DNA of 52,112 bases. Source: Alphaproteobacteria bacterium. Lineage in GTDB: Bacteria; Pseudomonadota; Alphaproteobacteria; Bin95. Of this stretch, positions 17,910 through 26,727 are shown piece by piece. Where the stretch lies: assembly GCA_026710105.1 (NCBI GenBank), contig JAPORR010000041.1, positions 1 to 52,112 on the forward strand, written 5' to 3'. The notes below the pieces were generated by a model that did no database searches, had not been told where the DNA came from, and was given only the letters and a program-made list of their open reading frames with translations. Position 1 is the first letter of the stretch; each line of letters starts with the position of its first letter. A program made the translations under genes and the position numbers.

Positions 17910-18424
17910 GCGCAGAAGCCCGTGAGGTGGGACCCAACCGGTTCCGCGAAAGCTATGGGCGCTATTTCGAGGATTTCGCCGTCGGCCATATCTATGAGCA
18001 CCGGCCGGGCCGCACGATTACGGAAAGCGACAACACCTGGTTTACCCTACTGACCATGAATCAGCACCCGATCCACTTCGATAGGGAATATGCCCGCCAC
18101 AGCGAGTTCGGTCGACCTCTCGTCAACTCCACCTTTACTCTGGCGCTGGTGGCCGGTATGTCGGTGTCCGACACTAGCCAGAAGGCCATTGCCAATCTGG
18201 GCTGGACCGATATCGCACTCACCGCGCCGGTCTTCGTCGGCGACACCATCTATGCGGAATCCGAAGTTCTTGAGACGCGCGCAAGCCGCTCGCGCCCAAC
18301 CCAGGGCATCGTGCGCATCGCCACCCGCGGCCTGAAGGCCGACGGCGCGATCTTCATGAGTTTTGAACGCAATATGCTGGTCCCGAAACGCGGACACGCC
18401 GTCGATGACAAGGCCGGATACTGA
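17906..18424 (+). CDS. MaoC-family dehydratase
   Basis: A 172-residue hot-dog-fold enzyme. The N-terminal GRYFEDFAVGHIYEHRPGRT and the active-site region TLLTMNQHPIHFDREYA (hydratase 2 motif with catalytic Asp/His) identify the MaoC family. PVFVGDTIYAESEVLETRAS is the usual second strand pair. Such enzymes add water to, or remove it from, enoyl-CoA or mesaconyl/methylmalyl-CoA esters. The acyl-CoA dehydrogenase four bases downstream suggests consecutive steps: dehydrogenation to an enoyl-CoA, then hydration. The particular acyl group is unknown. Confidence 0.88.
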   Translation: MSAEAREVGPNRFRESYGRYFEDFAVGHIYEHRPGRTITESDNTWFTLLTMNQHPIHFDREYARHSEFGRPLVNSTFTLALVAGMSVSDTSQKAIANLGWTDIALTAPVFVGDTIYAESEVLETRASRSRPTQGIVRIATRGLKADGAIFMSFERNMLVPKRGHAVDDKAGY

Positions 18425-18428
18425 TACC

Positions 18429-19592
18429 ATGAACGCCCCTTTCCCCGACGCCGCTGCGCTCGAAGCCACGCTGCTCGACACGGTGGACAAGTTCCTCGAC
18501 CGCGATGTGCGCCCACATGTGCTGGCGCTCGAACACAGCGATACCTGGCCCGCGGAGATCGTCGAGCGCATGAAGGAGCTCGGCCTTTTCGGCGCCATCA
18601 TTCCGGAGGAATATGGCGGCCTTGGCCTCGGTGCCTCGACCTATGCGCGCATCGTCGAGCGGATATCAGCCGTGTGGATGTCGCTTTCCGGCATCTTCAA
18701 CTCACACCTCATCATGGCGGCCGCCGTGCTGCGCTTCGGCACGGAAGACCAGAAGCGGACCTGGCTACCACGCTTCGCATCAGGCGAAATCCGGGGCGGC
18801 CTTGCGCTCACCGAGCCGAATTGCGGCACCGATCTCCAGGCAATCCGTACGACTGCGCGGCGCGACGGCGACGACTATGTTGTGAACGGCACGAAAATCT
18901 GGATTTCCAACGGCATTCACGGCTCCTGCTTTGCGCTGCTCGTCAAGACCGACTCCGAGGCAAGCCCGCGCCACCGGGGGATGAGCCTCTTCCTCGCCGA
19001 GAAAGGCCCCGGCTTTACCGCCAGCCGAAAACTCGAGAAGCTCGGCTATAAGGGCATCGATTCCGCCGAGCTCGTCTTCGAGAATTACCGCATACCGGCC
19101 GACCGCCTGATCGGATTAGAGGAAGGCAGAGGGCTCAGCCATGCGCTCGGCGGGCTGGAACTTGGACGCATCAATGTCGCCGCACGCGGCGTCGGCATCG
19201 CGCGCGCGGCACTGGAAGATGCCGTGCGCTACGCCCAGCAGCGCGAGACCTTCGGCCAGCCGATCGCCCAACACCAAGCCATCCAGATCAAACTCGCTGA
19301 CATGGTGACCCGGGTGGAGGCTGCCCGGCTGCTGGTCGAGCAGGCCGCCCGCGCCTATGACGCTGGCGAGCGTTGCGACATGGAGGCCGGCATGGCCAAG
19401 CTCTTCGCGTCTGAGGCCGCGGTGGAGAACAGCATGGAGGCGATGCGCATCCACGGCGCCTACGGCTATTCGAAGGAGATGCATGTCGAGCGCTACTACC
19501 GAGACGCGCCGCTGCTCGCCATTGGTGAAGGTACCAACGAACTCCAGCGCATCATCATCGCCCGCCAGCTTTTGGAGCGAAACCCTGCCTGA
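18429..19592 (+). CDS. Acyl-CoA dehydrogenase
   Basis: A 387-residue flavoenzyme of the acyl-CoA dehydrogenase family. The signatures are LTEPNCGTDLQAIRTTA (flavin-binding strand region), FGQPIAQHQAIQIKLADM and, near the C-terminus, YRDAPLLAIGEGTNELQRI. The Glu in GEGTNE, near residue 365, is the expected catalytic base position. ATG 18429 gives the normal N-terminal helix (FLDRDVRPHVLALEHSDTWP). The frame extends further upstream only inside the MaoC gene. It is co-transcribed with the MaoC and Bfd genes. Substrate length cannot be inferred. Confidence 0.92.
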   Translation: MNAPFPDAAALEATLLDTVDKFLDRDVRPHVLALEHSDTWPAEIVERMKELGLFGAIIPEEYGGLGLGASTYARIVERISAVWMSLSGIFNSHLIMAAAVLRFGTEDQKRTWLPRFASGEIRGGLALTEPNCGTDLQAIRTTARRDGDDYVVNGTKIWISNGIHGSCFALLVKTDSEASPRHRGMSLFLAEKGPGFTASRKLEKLGYKGIDSAELVFENYRIPADRLIGLEEGRGLSHALGGLELGRINVAARGVGIARAALEDAVRYAQQRETFGQPIAQHQAIQIKLADMVTRVEAARLLVEQAARAYDAGERCDMEAGMAKLFASEAAVENSMEAMRIHGAYGYSKEMHVERYYRDAPLLAIGEGTNELQRIIIARQLLERNPA

Positions 19593-19731
19593 ACCTTAAG
19601 CGGGCGGCACGGGCTCGATGGAGCCTGCGCGAACCGCCCCACCTGCAGCACGCCCTCCTCCCACGGCCCCTTCCCGTGCCTGGGCAGTCTTGCTGTAGAC
19701 TAGCCGTGCCTGGAATGAGGAGGAGGCCTCC

Positions 19732-20640
19732 ATGCGTATCGTCGTCAACGGCCAGCAGGCTTTCGGCAAGGCAGTGCTCGACGCGCTCGACGCGCGCGGC
19801 GAGGATGTCATCGCGGTCTATTGCGCACCCGATGCAAGGTCCGACCGCCCAGATCCGTTGAAGGCCGCCGCCGCCGCACGCAGCCTGCCAGTCTTCCAGC
19901 CGCAGAGCTTCCGTGACCCGGCGACACATGAGGCGTTTGCCGCGCTCAAACCGGATCTGTGCGTCATGGCCTATGTGACGAAAATCGTGCCTTCTTCTTT
20001 CCTGAACCTACCGACACGCGGCACCATCCAGTATCACCCTTCCCTGCTGCCGCTGCATCGTGGTCCAAGTGCGATCAACTGGGCTATCATCCAGGGCCGG
20101 ACGGAGACCGGCCTTACGATCTTCTGGCCCGATGACGGCCTCGACACCGGTCCGGTGCTGCTGCAGAAGACCACCGCTATCGGCCTCGACGACACGCTCG
20201 GAAGCGTCTATTTCGACCGCCTGTTCCCGATGGGCGTGGACGCGATGCTGGAGGCGGTCGATCTCGTGCGCGAGGGTAAGGCTCCGAGGATCCCACAGGA
20301 CGAGACGCAGGCGACCTATGAGAGCTGGTGTACGGCCGACCATGCCGGGATCGATTGGTCGCACCCGGCTGATGAAGTCTACAATCTCATTCGCGGCTGC
20401 AATCCGCAGCCCGGCGCCTGGACGACGCGCAACGGCGCGAAGCTTAGCATATTCGATGCACACCTTACGGACGCTCCGGCCGGCACCAGGCCCGGCACGA
20501 TCCTGTCCGCAGACGAGGACGGCGCTGTCATCGCCGCCGGGCGTGGCGCGGTATGCGCGATCCGGGTCCGCCCGCAAGGCACCGGCAAGATCACCGCCGC
20601 CGAGGCGGGTCTGAAAGCTGGTGAGGTTCTGGGATCCTAG
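19732..20640 (+). CDS. 10-formyltetrahydrofolate hydrolase-like formyltransferase-fold protein
   Basis: A 302-residue protein with a formyltransferase N-terminal domain and a C-terminal FMT_C-like domain. The active-site strand reads TIQYHPSLLPLHRGPSAINW, where methionyl-tRNA formyltransferases usually have N-x-H. The stretches FWPDDGLDTGPVLLQK, GKAPRIPQDE and NLIRGCNPQPGAW resemble the N-terminal hydrolase domain of 10-formyltetrahydrofolate dehydrogenase (ALDH1L1) more than Fmt. The likely reaction is removal of the formyl group from 10-formyl-THF. No peptide deformylase gene is adjacent, arguing against Fmt. GAGGAGG precedes ATG 19732. HyuA begins 52 bases after the stop. Confidence 0.8.
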   Translation: MRIVVNGQQAFGKAVLDALDARGEDVIAVYCAPDARSDRPDPLKAAAAARSLPVFQPQSFRDPATHEAFAALKPDLCVMAYVTKIVPSSFLNLPTRGTIQYHPSLLPLHRGPSAINWAIIQGRTETGLTIFWPDDGLDTGPVLLQKTTAIGLDDTLGSVYFDRLFPMGVDAMLEAVDLVREGKAPRIPQDETQATYESWCTADHAGIDWSHPADEVYNLIRGCNPQPGAWTTRNGAKLSIFDAHLTDAPAGTRPGTILSADEDGAVIAAGRGAVCAIRVRPQGTGKITAAEAGLKAGEVLGS

Positions 20641-20692
20641 CCCATATGCTTATGGCAAGCCGAACGTGCCAGATCTAACTTAGGTCAGATTA

Positions 20693-22777
20693 ATGCCACA
20701 AGATACTGAAATAAAAACAAATTCCGAAATAGGAGGGTCGATCCGCATTGGAGTGGACATCGGCGGCACGTTCACTGATTTCTGCGTCTTTGACGAAGCG
20801 ACCGGTGTGCTTGGCACGCTGAAGGTCCTCTCGACACCGGATATGCCGGGCGCGGAGGTCATGCAGGGCCTCACCGAATTGCGCCGCCGCCACGGGCAGA
20901 TGGCGGCGGACATCGGCTTCTTTACCCACGGCACCACAGTGGGCGTGAACACGGTGATCCAGCGCCAAGGCGCGGCGCTGGCATTGTTCACGACGAGGGC
21001 ATTCGAGGATGTGCTGGAGGTCGCGCGGCTGAAAACGCCCGACCCCTATGACATCTTCTCGCGCCGGCCGCCGCCGCTCGCACCGCGCGAGCGGGTATAC
21101 GGCATTACCGAGCGGGTGTTGAAGGACGGCTCGATCGAAACCCCGATCGATCCAAAGGATGTCTGGGGGGCGGTGGCAAAGGCGAAGGCCGCAGGGGCAG
21201 ATACAATTGTCGTCGCCCTCCTCCATGCTTATGCCAACCCAGCGAATGAACGCGCGGTTCGCGATGCGATCTGGGCCGCCGCGCCCGACATGACCGTGAC
21301 ACTGTCTTCAGATGTTTGGCCCGTCATCCGGGAGTATGAGCGCACGGTGACCGCCACTGTCGCCGGCTATGTGCAGCGGCGGGTGGCCGCCTATATCGGT
21401 TCGCTGCAAGCGGCGCTCCGCGATGCCGGTGTGTCGGCCACACCGATGATTACTAAGTCGAACGGCGGCATCATGGCGGCCGAGCTTGGCAAGACAGACC
21501 CCGTCGGCATGCTGCTCTCGGGCACCGCATCCGGCGCGATCGGCGCGGCGGATGCGGCGGCGCGTATCGGAGCAGCAGACGTGCTGAGCTTCGATGTCGG
21601 TGGCACGTCGGCCGATGTCGCCGTCATCCAGGGCGGCAAGCCGGCCTTCGGCACCGGCGAGCTTGTGGGCGCGTTCCCGATCTATGTGCCGACCGTCTCC
21701 GTCACCTCGATCGGCGCGGGCGGCGGGTCGATCGCCTGGGTGGATGATTTCGGCGTGCTCAAGGTCGGCCCGGACAGCGCTGGCTCGGCGCCTGGCCCTG
21801 CCTGCTACGGCCGGGGCGGCGACCGCCCGACGGTCACCGATGCCTTTGTCGTGATGGGGCTGCTGGGTGGGGGCGAACTCGGCTACGGCGCCGTCAAGCT
21901 CAACCACGCGGCGGCGGCGCGCGCGGTGGGCGGGATTGCTGAGCGCCTCTCGCTTGGGCTCACACAGGCGGCCGAGAGCATCGTCAATGTAGCCGTGTCC
22001 GGCATGTATCTGGAGGTCGCGAAGCTGATGTCCCGCCGCGGCGCGGACCCGCGCGCCTTCTCGCTACTGGCCTTTGGCGGGGCTGGGCCGATGCTGGGCA
22101 GCTTGTTCGCGCGCGAGGTCGGCATGGCGCGGGCGATCGTGCCGCCAACGCCCGGCGTGCTGTCCGCTTATGGCGGTCTGATCGCCGATATTCGCAACGA
22201 TTTCATCCGCACGGCCTTCGTCGACCTAGATGCGGAGGGCCTCGCCACGCTGGAGCACCATGCGTGCAGCCTTGAAGCGCAGGCGCTCGCCTGGCTGCGC
22301 GAGGAGCAGGGCTTCCAGGGTGAGACGAGGCTCATCTGGTCTGCCGATATGCGCTATCTCGGCCAGTCCTATGAAATCGAAACCCCGTTGGACCGCGGTG
22401 ATCTCGCATCCGGGCGGGCCGAGGCGCTGGCCCGCAGCTTTCATGACGAACATGCCCGCCTTTACGACCACGCCGATGCAGAGGCTCCGGTGCAGGCGGT
22501 CAATCTCAGGCTGACGGTGAACGGCTCTGTGCCGAAGCCGGTCCTGGCCGAGGCGCCCGTCCAGCCGGGCCCGGCGGCACCGAAAGGTCACACGCAGGTC
22601 TTCCTGGACGGTACGGCGCACGAGGCGGCGCTTTACGACCGAGCCGACCTCCTGCCCGGGCAGCAATTCGCAGGCCCCGCAGTGGTCTCGCAGGATGACT
22701 GCACTACTGTCGTGCCACCGGGCTTTTCGGTCGAGGTCGATCCGCGGCACAATCTGATCCTGACGAGGGAGGGCTGA
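20693..22777 (+). CDS. hyuA: Hydantoinase/oxoprolinase subunit A (HyuA)
   Basis: A 694-residue subunit of the ATP-dependent N-methylhydantoinase / 5-oxoprolinase / acetone carboxylase family. RIGVDIGGTFTDFCVFDEAT near residue 18 is the N-terminal nucleotide-binding strand. FFTHGTTVGVNTVIQR and LSFDVGGTSADVAVIQGG are further actin-like-fold phosphate loops, and VTSIGAGGGSIAWVD is a family signature. HyuB follows without a gap, the usual arrangement. The true substrate (a hydantoin, oxoproline or similar cyclic amide or ketone) cannot be told from motifs. The NCS2 nucleobase permease gene downstream supports a cyclic ureide or hydantoin. Confidence 0.93.
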   Translation: MPQDTEIKTNSEIGGSIRIGVDIGGTFTDFCVFDEATGVLGTLKVLSTPDMPGAEVMQGLTELRRRHGQMAADIGFFTHGTTVGVNTVIQRQGAALALFTTRAFEDVLEVARLKTPDPYDIFSRRPPPLAPRERVYGITERVLKDGSIETPIDPKDVWGAVAKAKAAGADTIVVALLHAYANPANERAVRDAIWAAAPDMTVTLSSDVWPVIREYERTVTATVAGYVQRRVAAYIGSLQAALRDAGVSATPMITKSNGGIMAAELGKTDPVGMLLSGTASGAIGAADAAARIGAADVLSFDVGGTSADVAVIQGGKPAFGTGELVGAFPIYVPTVSVTSIGAGGGSIAWVDDFGVLKVGPDSAGSAPGPACYGRGGDRPTVTDAFVVMGLLGGGELGYGAVKLNHAAAARAVGGIAERLSLGLTQAAESIVNVAVSGMYLEVAKLMSRRGADPRAFSLLAFGGAGPMLGSLFAREVGMARAIVPPTPGVLSAYGGLIADIRNDFIRTAFVDLDAEGLATLEHHACSLEAQALAWLREEQGFQGETRLIWSADMRYLGQSYEIETPLDRGDLASGRAEALARSFHDEHARLYDHADAEAPVQAVNLRLTVNGSVPKPVLAEAPVQPGPAAPKGHTQVFLDGTAHEAALYDRADLLPGQQFAGPAVVSQDDCTTVVPPGFSVEVDPRHNLILTREG

Positions 22778-24775
22778 ATGCCCGTCGACAAGGTCACGCT
22801 GGAAATCCTGAAGAACCACACCCGCGCGGCGGCGGAGAGCATGGCCTACACGCTTTACCGCACCGCGCATTCGACCTTCGTCAAGGAGACTGAGGATTTC
22901 ACCACTGGCCTCACCACGCCGGAGGGGGAAACCTTCGCCGCGCCCACCGAACTCGGCGCCACCTGGTTTGTCGGCCTGAATTACGGCCGCGCTATCGCCA
23001 TGATCGACGACTACCGACCGGGCGACATCGCCATGACGAACGATCCCTATTCCGGCTTCGTCAGCACGCACTCGCCGGACATGCACATCTGGAAGCCGGT
23101 CTTCCACGAGGACAAGATCATCGCCTTCTCCGTTGGCCACATCCATAATACCGATGTCGGTGGCGCGGTGCCGGCCTCACTCTCGCGTACGCTTTCGGAA
23201 GTCCATCAGGAGGGTGTGCGCATCCCGCCCGTCAAGATCATGCAGGAGGGGCAGCTCAACCGACAGGTGCTCGACATCTTCCTTGCCAATGTCCGCGCGC
23301 CTGAGCAGAACTGGGGCGACCTGAAGGCACAGATCGCCGCCTGTAACACCGGCGAGCGCAAGGTCCACGAGATGGTCGCGCGGTTCGGCATGGACACCTT
23401 CCGCGAGGGCGTGGCGGACCTGCTGGACTATGCTGAGGCACAGGCGCGCTCCATCATCCGCACCCTGCCCAATGGCAGCTATCCCTTCGCCGACTACATG
23501 GACGAGGATTCGGTGGACGGGCGTCCCTGCCGCATGAAGCTCACGGTCATCATCCGCGATGACGACCTGATATTCGACTTTACCGGGTCCGACCCCCAGC
23601 TCGAATCCTCGCTCAACATGCCGACCGGCGGCGATGAACGCCATGTGCTGCTGTTAGTCGGCATGACCTATGTACTCTATTCGCTCGACAGGTCGCTCTA
23701 TTTGAACTCGGGCATCGCCCGAGTCTGCCGCTGCATCCTGCCCTCCGGCACGATGGTCAACCCGGTGTTCCCGGCGGCGGTGGGCATGCGCACATTGAGT
23801 TGTTACCGGCTGCACGGGCTCACCTTTGGCGCCTTCGCCCAGGCGGCACCGAAGCATATGGCGGGCGCGCCCGGCTCTGGCGGCCCGATCGTGAACGTCA
23901 ACACCATCGACAACCGCACGGGCCGGCGGATCATGGCGGCGGTCAGCCCGATGAGCGGCGGCGGCGGCGGGCGGGCAGCGGGAGACGGCCAGGATGGCTC
24001 CGGGGCCAATCAGGGCTTCCTGAAGAACACGCCGACCGAGGTCAACGAGGCGGAGGCTGGCATCAAGGTGCTGCGGTTCGGGCTGGCGCGCGATTCCGCC
24101 GGGCCGGGCCAACACCGAGGCGGTCTCGGCACCGAGCTGGTGTTCCAGGCGTTCTCGCCCAATACCCGCGTCACGGCGCGCAACCGGGACCGGACGCATT
24201 TCACGGGCTGGGGCATTGCAGGCGGGCTCCCGGGCGCGGCGTCGCGCTTCATTAGGAATCCGGGGACCGGCCGCGAGGTAGACCTGGGAAATACCGATAT
24301 TCTCTCCATCGACCCGGGCGATGTCATCCATGTCACCTGCGGTGGCGCAGGCGGCTGGGGCGACCCGTTGCAGCGCGACCCCGAAGCGGTGCTGCTGGAC
24401 TGGCAGCGCGGCTGGGTCTCGACGGAGCATGCTCACGACGCCTATGGCGTGGTCATCTCGGGTGGAGCGGTGGATGCGCCTGCCACACAGGCGCGGCGCG
24501 CTGCCCGGAGTAAGGAAGGCACGGGCACCTTCTATGATGTCGGCCCCGAACGGGCGGCGTTCGAGGCCATCTGGACCGACGCCAATTACGACGCGCTCAC
24601 CGAATGTCTGGCGGCGCTGCCCGTCAATTGGCGTTTCTATGCCAAGCACAGGATCTTCGATGCCGTCGACAGGCTCGCCCCGGAGGCGCGGTGCGGCGAC
24701 GGTTCAGAAGTCCGCGCCGCCTTCGCCGCGCTTAGAGCCGAATTCCCGCAGCTCGAAGCAGCTTTCTCCCGATAG
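22778..24775 (+). CDS. hyuB: Hydantoinase/oxoprolinase subunit B (HyuB)
   Basis: A 665-residue partner of HyuA. ATG 22778 follows the HyuA stop directly. Family features include the N-terminal DKVTLEILKNHTRAAAESMA and TNDPYSGFVSTHSPDM (metal/substrate region). GDERHVLLLVGMTYVLYSLD and HVTCGGAGGWGDPLQRDPEA occur later. The last 90 or so residues, beyond the usual GAGGWGDP ending and the following short helix, form a distinct C-terminal extension (TFYDVGPERAAFEAIW, then FYAKHRIFDAVDRL) of the type seen in hydantoinase B subunits. It acts as a heteromer in the cytoplasm with ATP hydrolysis. Confidence 0.93.
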   Translation: MPVDKVTLEILKNHTRAAAESMAYTLYRTAHSTFVKETEDFTTGLTTPEGETFAAPTELGATWFVGLNYGRAIAMIDDYRPGDIAMTNDPYSGFVSTHSPDMHIWKPVFHEDKIIAFSVGHIHNTDVGGAVPASLSRTLSEVHQEGVRIPPVKIMQEGQLNRQVLDIFLANVRAPEQNWGDLKAQIAACNTGERKVHEMVARFGMDTFREGVADLLDYAEAQARSIIRTLPNGSYPFADYMDEDSVDGRPCRMKLTVIIRDDDLIFDFTGSDPQLESSLNMPTGGDERHVLLLVGMTYVLYSLDRSLYLNSGIARVCRCILPSGTMVNPVFPAAVGMRTLSCYRLHGLTFGAFAQAAPKHMAGAPGSGGPIVNVNTIDNRTGRRIMAAVSPMSGGGGGRAAGDGQDGSGANQGFLKNTPTEVNEAEAGIKVLRFGLARDSAGPGQHRGGLGTELVFQAFSPNTRVTARNRDRTHFTGWGIAGGLPGAASRFIRNPGTGREVDLGNTDILSIDPGDVIHVTCGGAGGWGDPLQRDPEAVLLDWQRGWVSTEHAHDAYGVVISGGAVDAPATQARRAARSKEGTGTFYDVGPERAAFEAIWTDANYDALTECLAALPVNWRFYAKHRIFDAVDRLAPEARCGDGSEVRAAFAALRAEFPQLEAAFSR

Positions 24776-24853
24776 AGCACCAGGAATCGCCACAGGGGGA
24801 AGCGGCGCTCTAAACAGGATCCGCCGGGGCGGTGATGGCCCCATTGCCTGCAT

Positions 24854-26644
24854 GTGAGTGCCGCATCACAATCCGATGTGACGCAAAGGAGAACTCCCGA
24901 CTTGGGTGCTGCCCTGCACACCAGCAGAGACGTTCGCTACGAGCCGGACGAGCTCCCGCCAACACCACTTGCCTTCGGCATGGGCGCACAGCAGGCGGTC
25001 CTGTGCATTGCGGGGATAGTGCTGACACCGGTCATCGTGGTCCGGGCTGCGGGCGAAGGTGATACGTATCTGACGTGGGCGGTCTTTGCGGCGCTTCTCG
25101 TCAGTGGACTGACCACGATGGCGCAGGCGGTGCGAGTCGGTCGCATCGGGGCGGGGTATCCACTCCTCATGGGCACCTCAGGCGCATTCATCGCGGTGTG
25201 CGTGACGGCGCTCATGGAGGGCGGGCCAGGGCTGCTTGCCACCCTTGTCGCAATCTCGGCACTGTTCCAGTTCGCACTCTCGGAGCGGCTGGCGCTGCTG
25301 CGGCGGATCATTACCCCGACCGTCGCCGGCACCGTGATCATGCTGATCGCGGTCACCGTGATGCCGATCATCTTCGACATGCTCGCCGACGTGCCCGAGG
25401 GGACTTCCCCCGCCGCCGCGCCCGCCAGCGCCGTCACGACCCTGGTCGTCATCGCGGTGCTCGCGCTAAGCGCTACCGGTGTATGGCGGCTCTGGATGCC
25501 GCTCCTCGGGCTTGCGGCGGGGTGCGTCGTCGCTTCGTTCTTCGGTCTGTATGATGTCGACAGCGTGCTCGAAGCTCCCTGGATCGGAGTCCCCAGCAGC
25601 GGCTGGCCGGGGATCGACCTAGAGTTCGGAACCGCGTTCTGGGGGCTCCTGCCGGCCTTTGTCTTCGTAACTCTGATCGGCGCCACTGAGACCATCGGTG
25701 ACTCTATCGCTATCCAGCGGGTCTCATGGCGCAAGCCGCGGGCGGTGGATTTCCGGGCGGTGCAGGGTGCGGTGGCCGCAGACGGCGTCGGCAACCTGCT
25801 CTCCGGTCTCGCCGGTACGGTGCCAAACACCACCTACTCGACGAGCATCGCGATCACGGAGCTGACGGGGGTCGCGGCACGCAGGGTCGGCGTGTGGATC
25901 GGAATCGTGTTCGTGGCAGTGGCGTTTTTTCCCAAGGTCGCCGCGCTCCTGCTTGCGATCCCGAGCCCTGTGGCGGCGGCCTACATCACGGTGTTGCTAT
26001 CCCTCCTGTTTGTGCTCGGCATGCGGATCGTCGTGCAGGGCGGTGTGGACTACCGGAAGGCGACGATCGCGGGGATCGCGTTCTGGATCGGGGTGGGTTT
26101 CCAGAACCAGTTGATCTTTGCGGATCATCTCGGCGAGTGGTGGGGCGCAATGCTCGGCAATGGCATGACCGCCGGCGGGCTCACCGCGATCGCGCTGACT
26201 CTGTTCATGGAGCTGACGGGACCGCGCAGCCGGCGTATCGAGACCGCGCTCAATGTCGAGGCGCTACACGAGATCACCGGGTTTCTGCGCGAGTTCGCAT
26301 CTGGGCAAAGTTGGAGCACGGACGCGGTGCAACGCCTGTGTTCTGCCGGCGAGGAGACACTCCTCAGTCTGATCCGACCGGCTGACGACGCCGGTGCGGT
26401 ACGCCGCTTGCTCGTCATTGCACGCGGAAGCCGCGGAGCCGCGGAGCTAGAATTCATCGCCGCACCCGGCGAGGAGAACCTGGAGGATCGCATGGTCCTC
26501 CTGACCGAACGCAGAGGCGGGGCACCGGCCGAGCGGGAGATTTCGCTCCGTCTGCTGCGCCACTACGCGTCGTCGGTTTATCACCAGCAGTACCACGACA
26601 CGGACATCGTGACGGTGCGGGTCGAGGGCGACGCCCGTAAATAG
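24854..26644 (+). CDS. NCS2-family nucleobase (xanthine/uracil-type) permease with extra C-terminal domain
   Basis: A large permease of the nucleobase:cation symporter-2 family. About 12-14 membrane segments span residues 40-455. The motifs FVTLIGATETIGDSIAIQRV (ETIGD) and VPNTTYSTSIAITELTGV are diagnostic. After the last membrane segment, about 140 residues form a soluble domain with ITGFLREFASGQSW, CSAGEETLLSLI and VYHQQYHDTDIVTV. The layout recalls RsbW-type HATPase-like domains, which is inference. GTG 24854 gives 596 residues but lacks a ribosome binding site. TTG 24902 (580 residues) has AAAGGAG ten bases upstream and may be the real start. It probably imports the substrate of HyuAB. 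Confidence 0.88.
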   Translation: MSAASQSDVTQRRTPDLGAALHTSRDVRYEPDELPPTPLAFGMGAQQAVLCIAGIVLTPVIVVRAAGEGDTYLTWAVFAALLVSGLTTMAQAVRVGRIGAGYPLLMGTSGAFIAVCVTALMEGGPGLLATLVAISALFQFALSERLALLRRIITPTVAGTVIMLIAVTVMPIIFDMLADVPEGTSPAAAPASAVTTLVVIAVLALSATGVWRLWMPLLGLAAGCVVASFFGLYDVDSVLEAPWIGVPSSGWPGIDLEFGTAFWGLLPAFVFVTLIGATETIGDSIAIQRVSWRKPRAVDFRAVQGAVAADGVGNLLSGLAGTVPNTTYSTSIAITELTGVAARRVGVWIGIVFVAVAFFPKVAALLLAIPSPVAAAYITVLLSLLFVLGMRIVVQGGVDYRKATIAGIAFWIGVGFQNQLIFADHLGEWWGAMLGNGMTAGGLTAIALTLFMELTGPRSRRIETALNVEALHEITGFLREFASGQSWSTDAVQRLCSAGEETLLSLIRPADDAGAVRRLLVIARGSRGAAELEFIAAPGEENLEDRMVLLTERRGGAPAEREISLRLLRHYASSVYHQQYHDTDIVTVRVEGDARK

Positions 26645-26706
26645 CTTGACCGGCGCACGGTACAGGCGGCATCGGTGTCGCCCGCGTGATATCAGCGAGA
26701 ATTCGC

Positions 26707-26727
26707 ATACGGAGGCGTTTGCCGTAT
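26707..26727. terminator. Weak hairpin between convergent genes
   Basis: ATACGG / CCGTAT forms a six-base stem with a nine-base loop in the 82-base gap between the permease gene and the minus-strand luciferase-like gene. No U-run flanks it, so termination is only a guess from its position. Confidence 0.25.

Noticed and set aside
20680-20692. Imperfect palindrome TCTAAC/GTCAGA just before hyuA as an operator
   Set aside because: Five of six bases and very short; likely chance.
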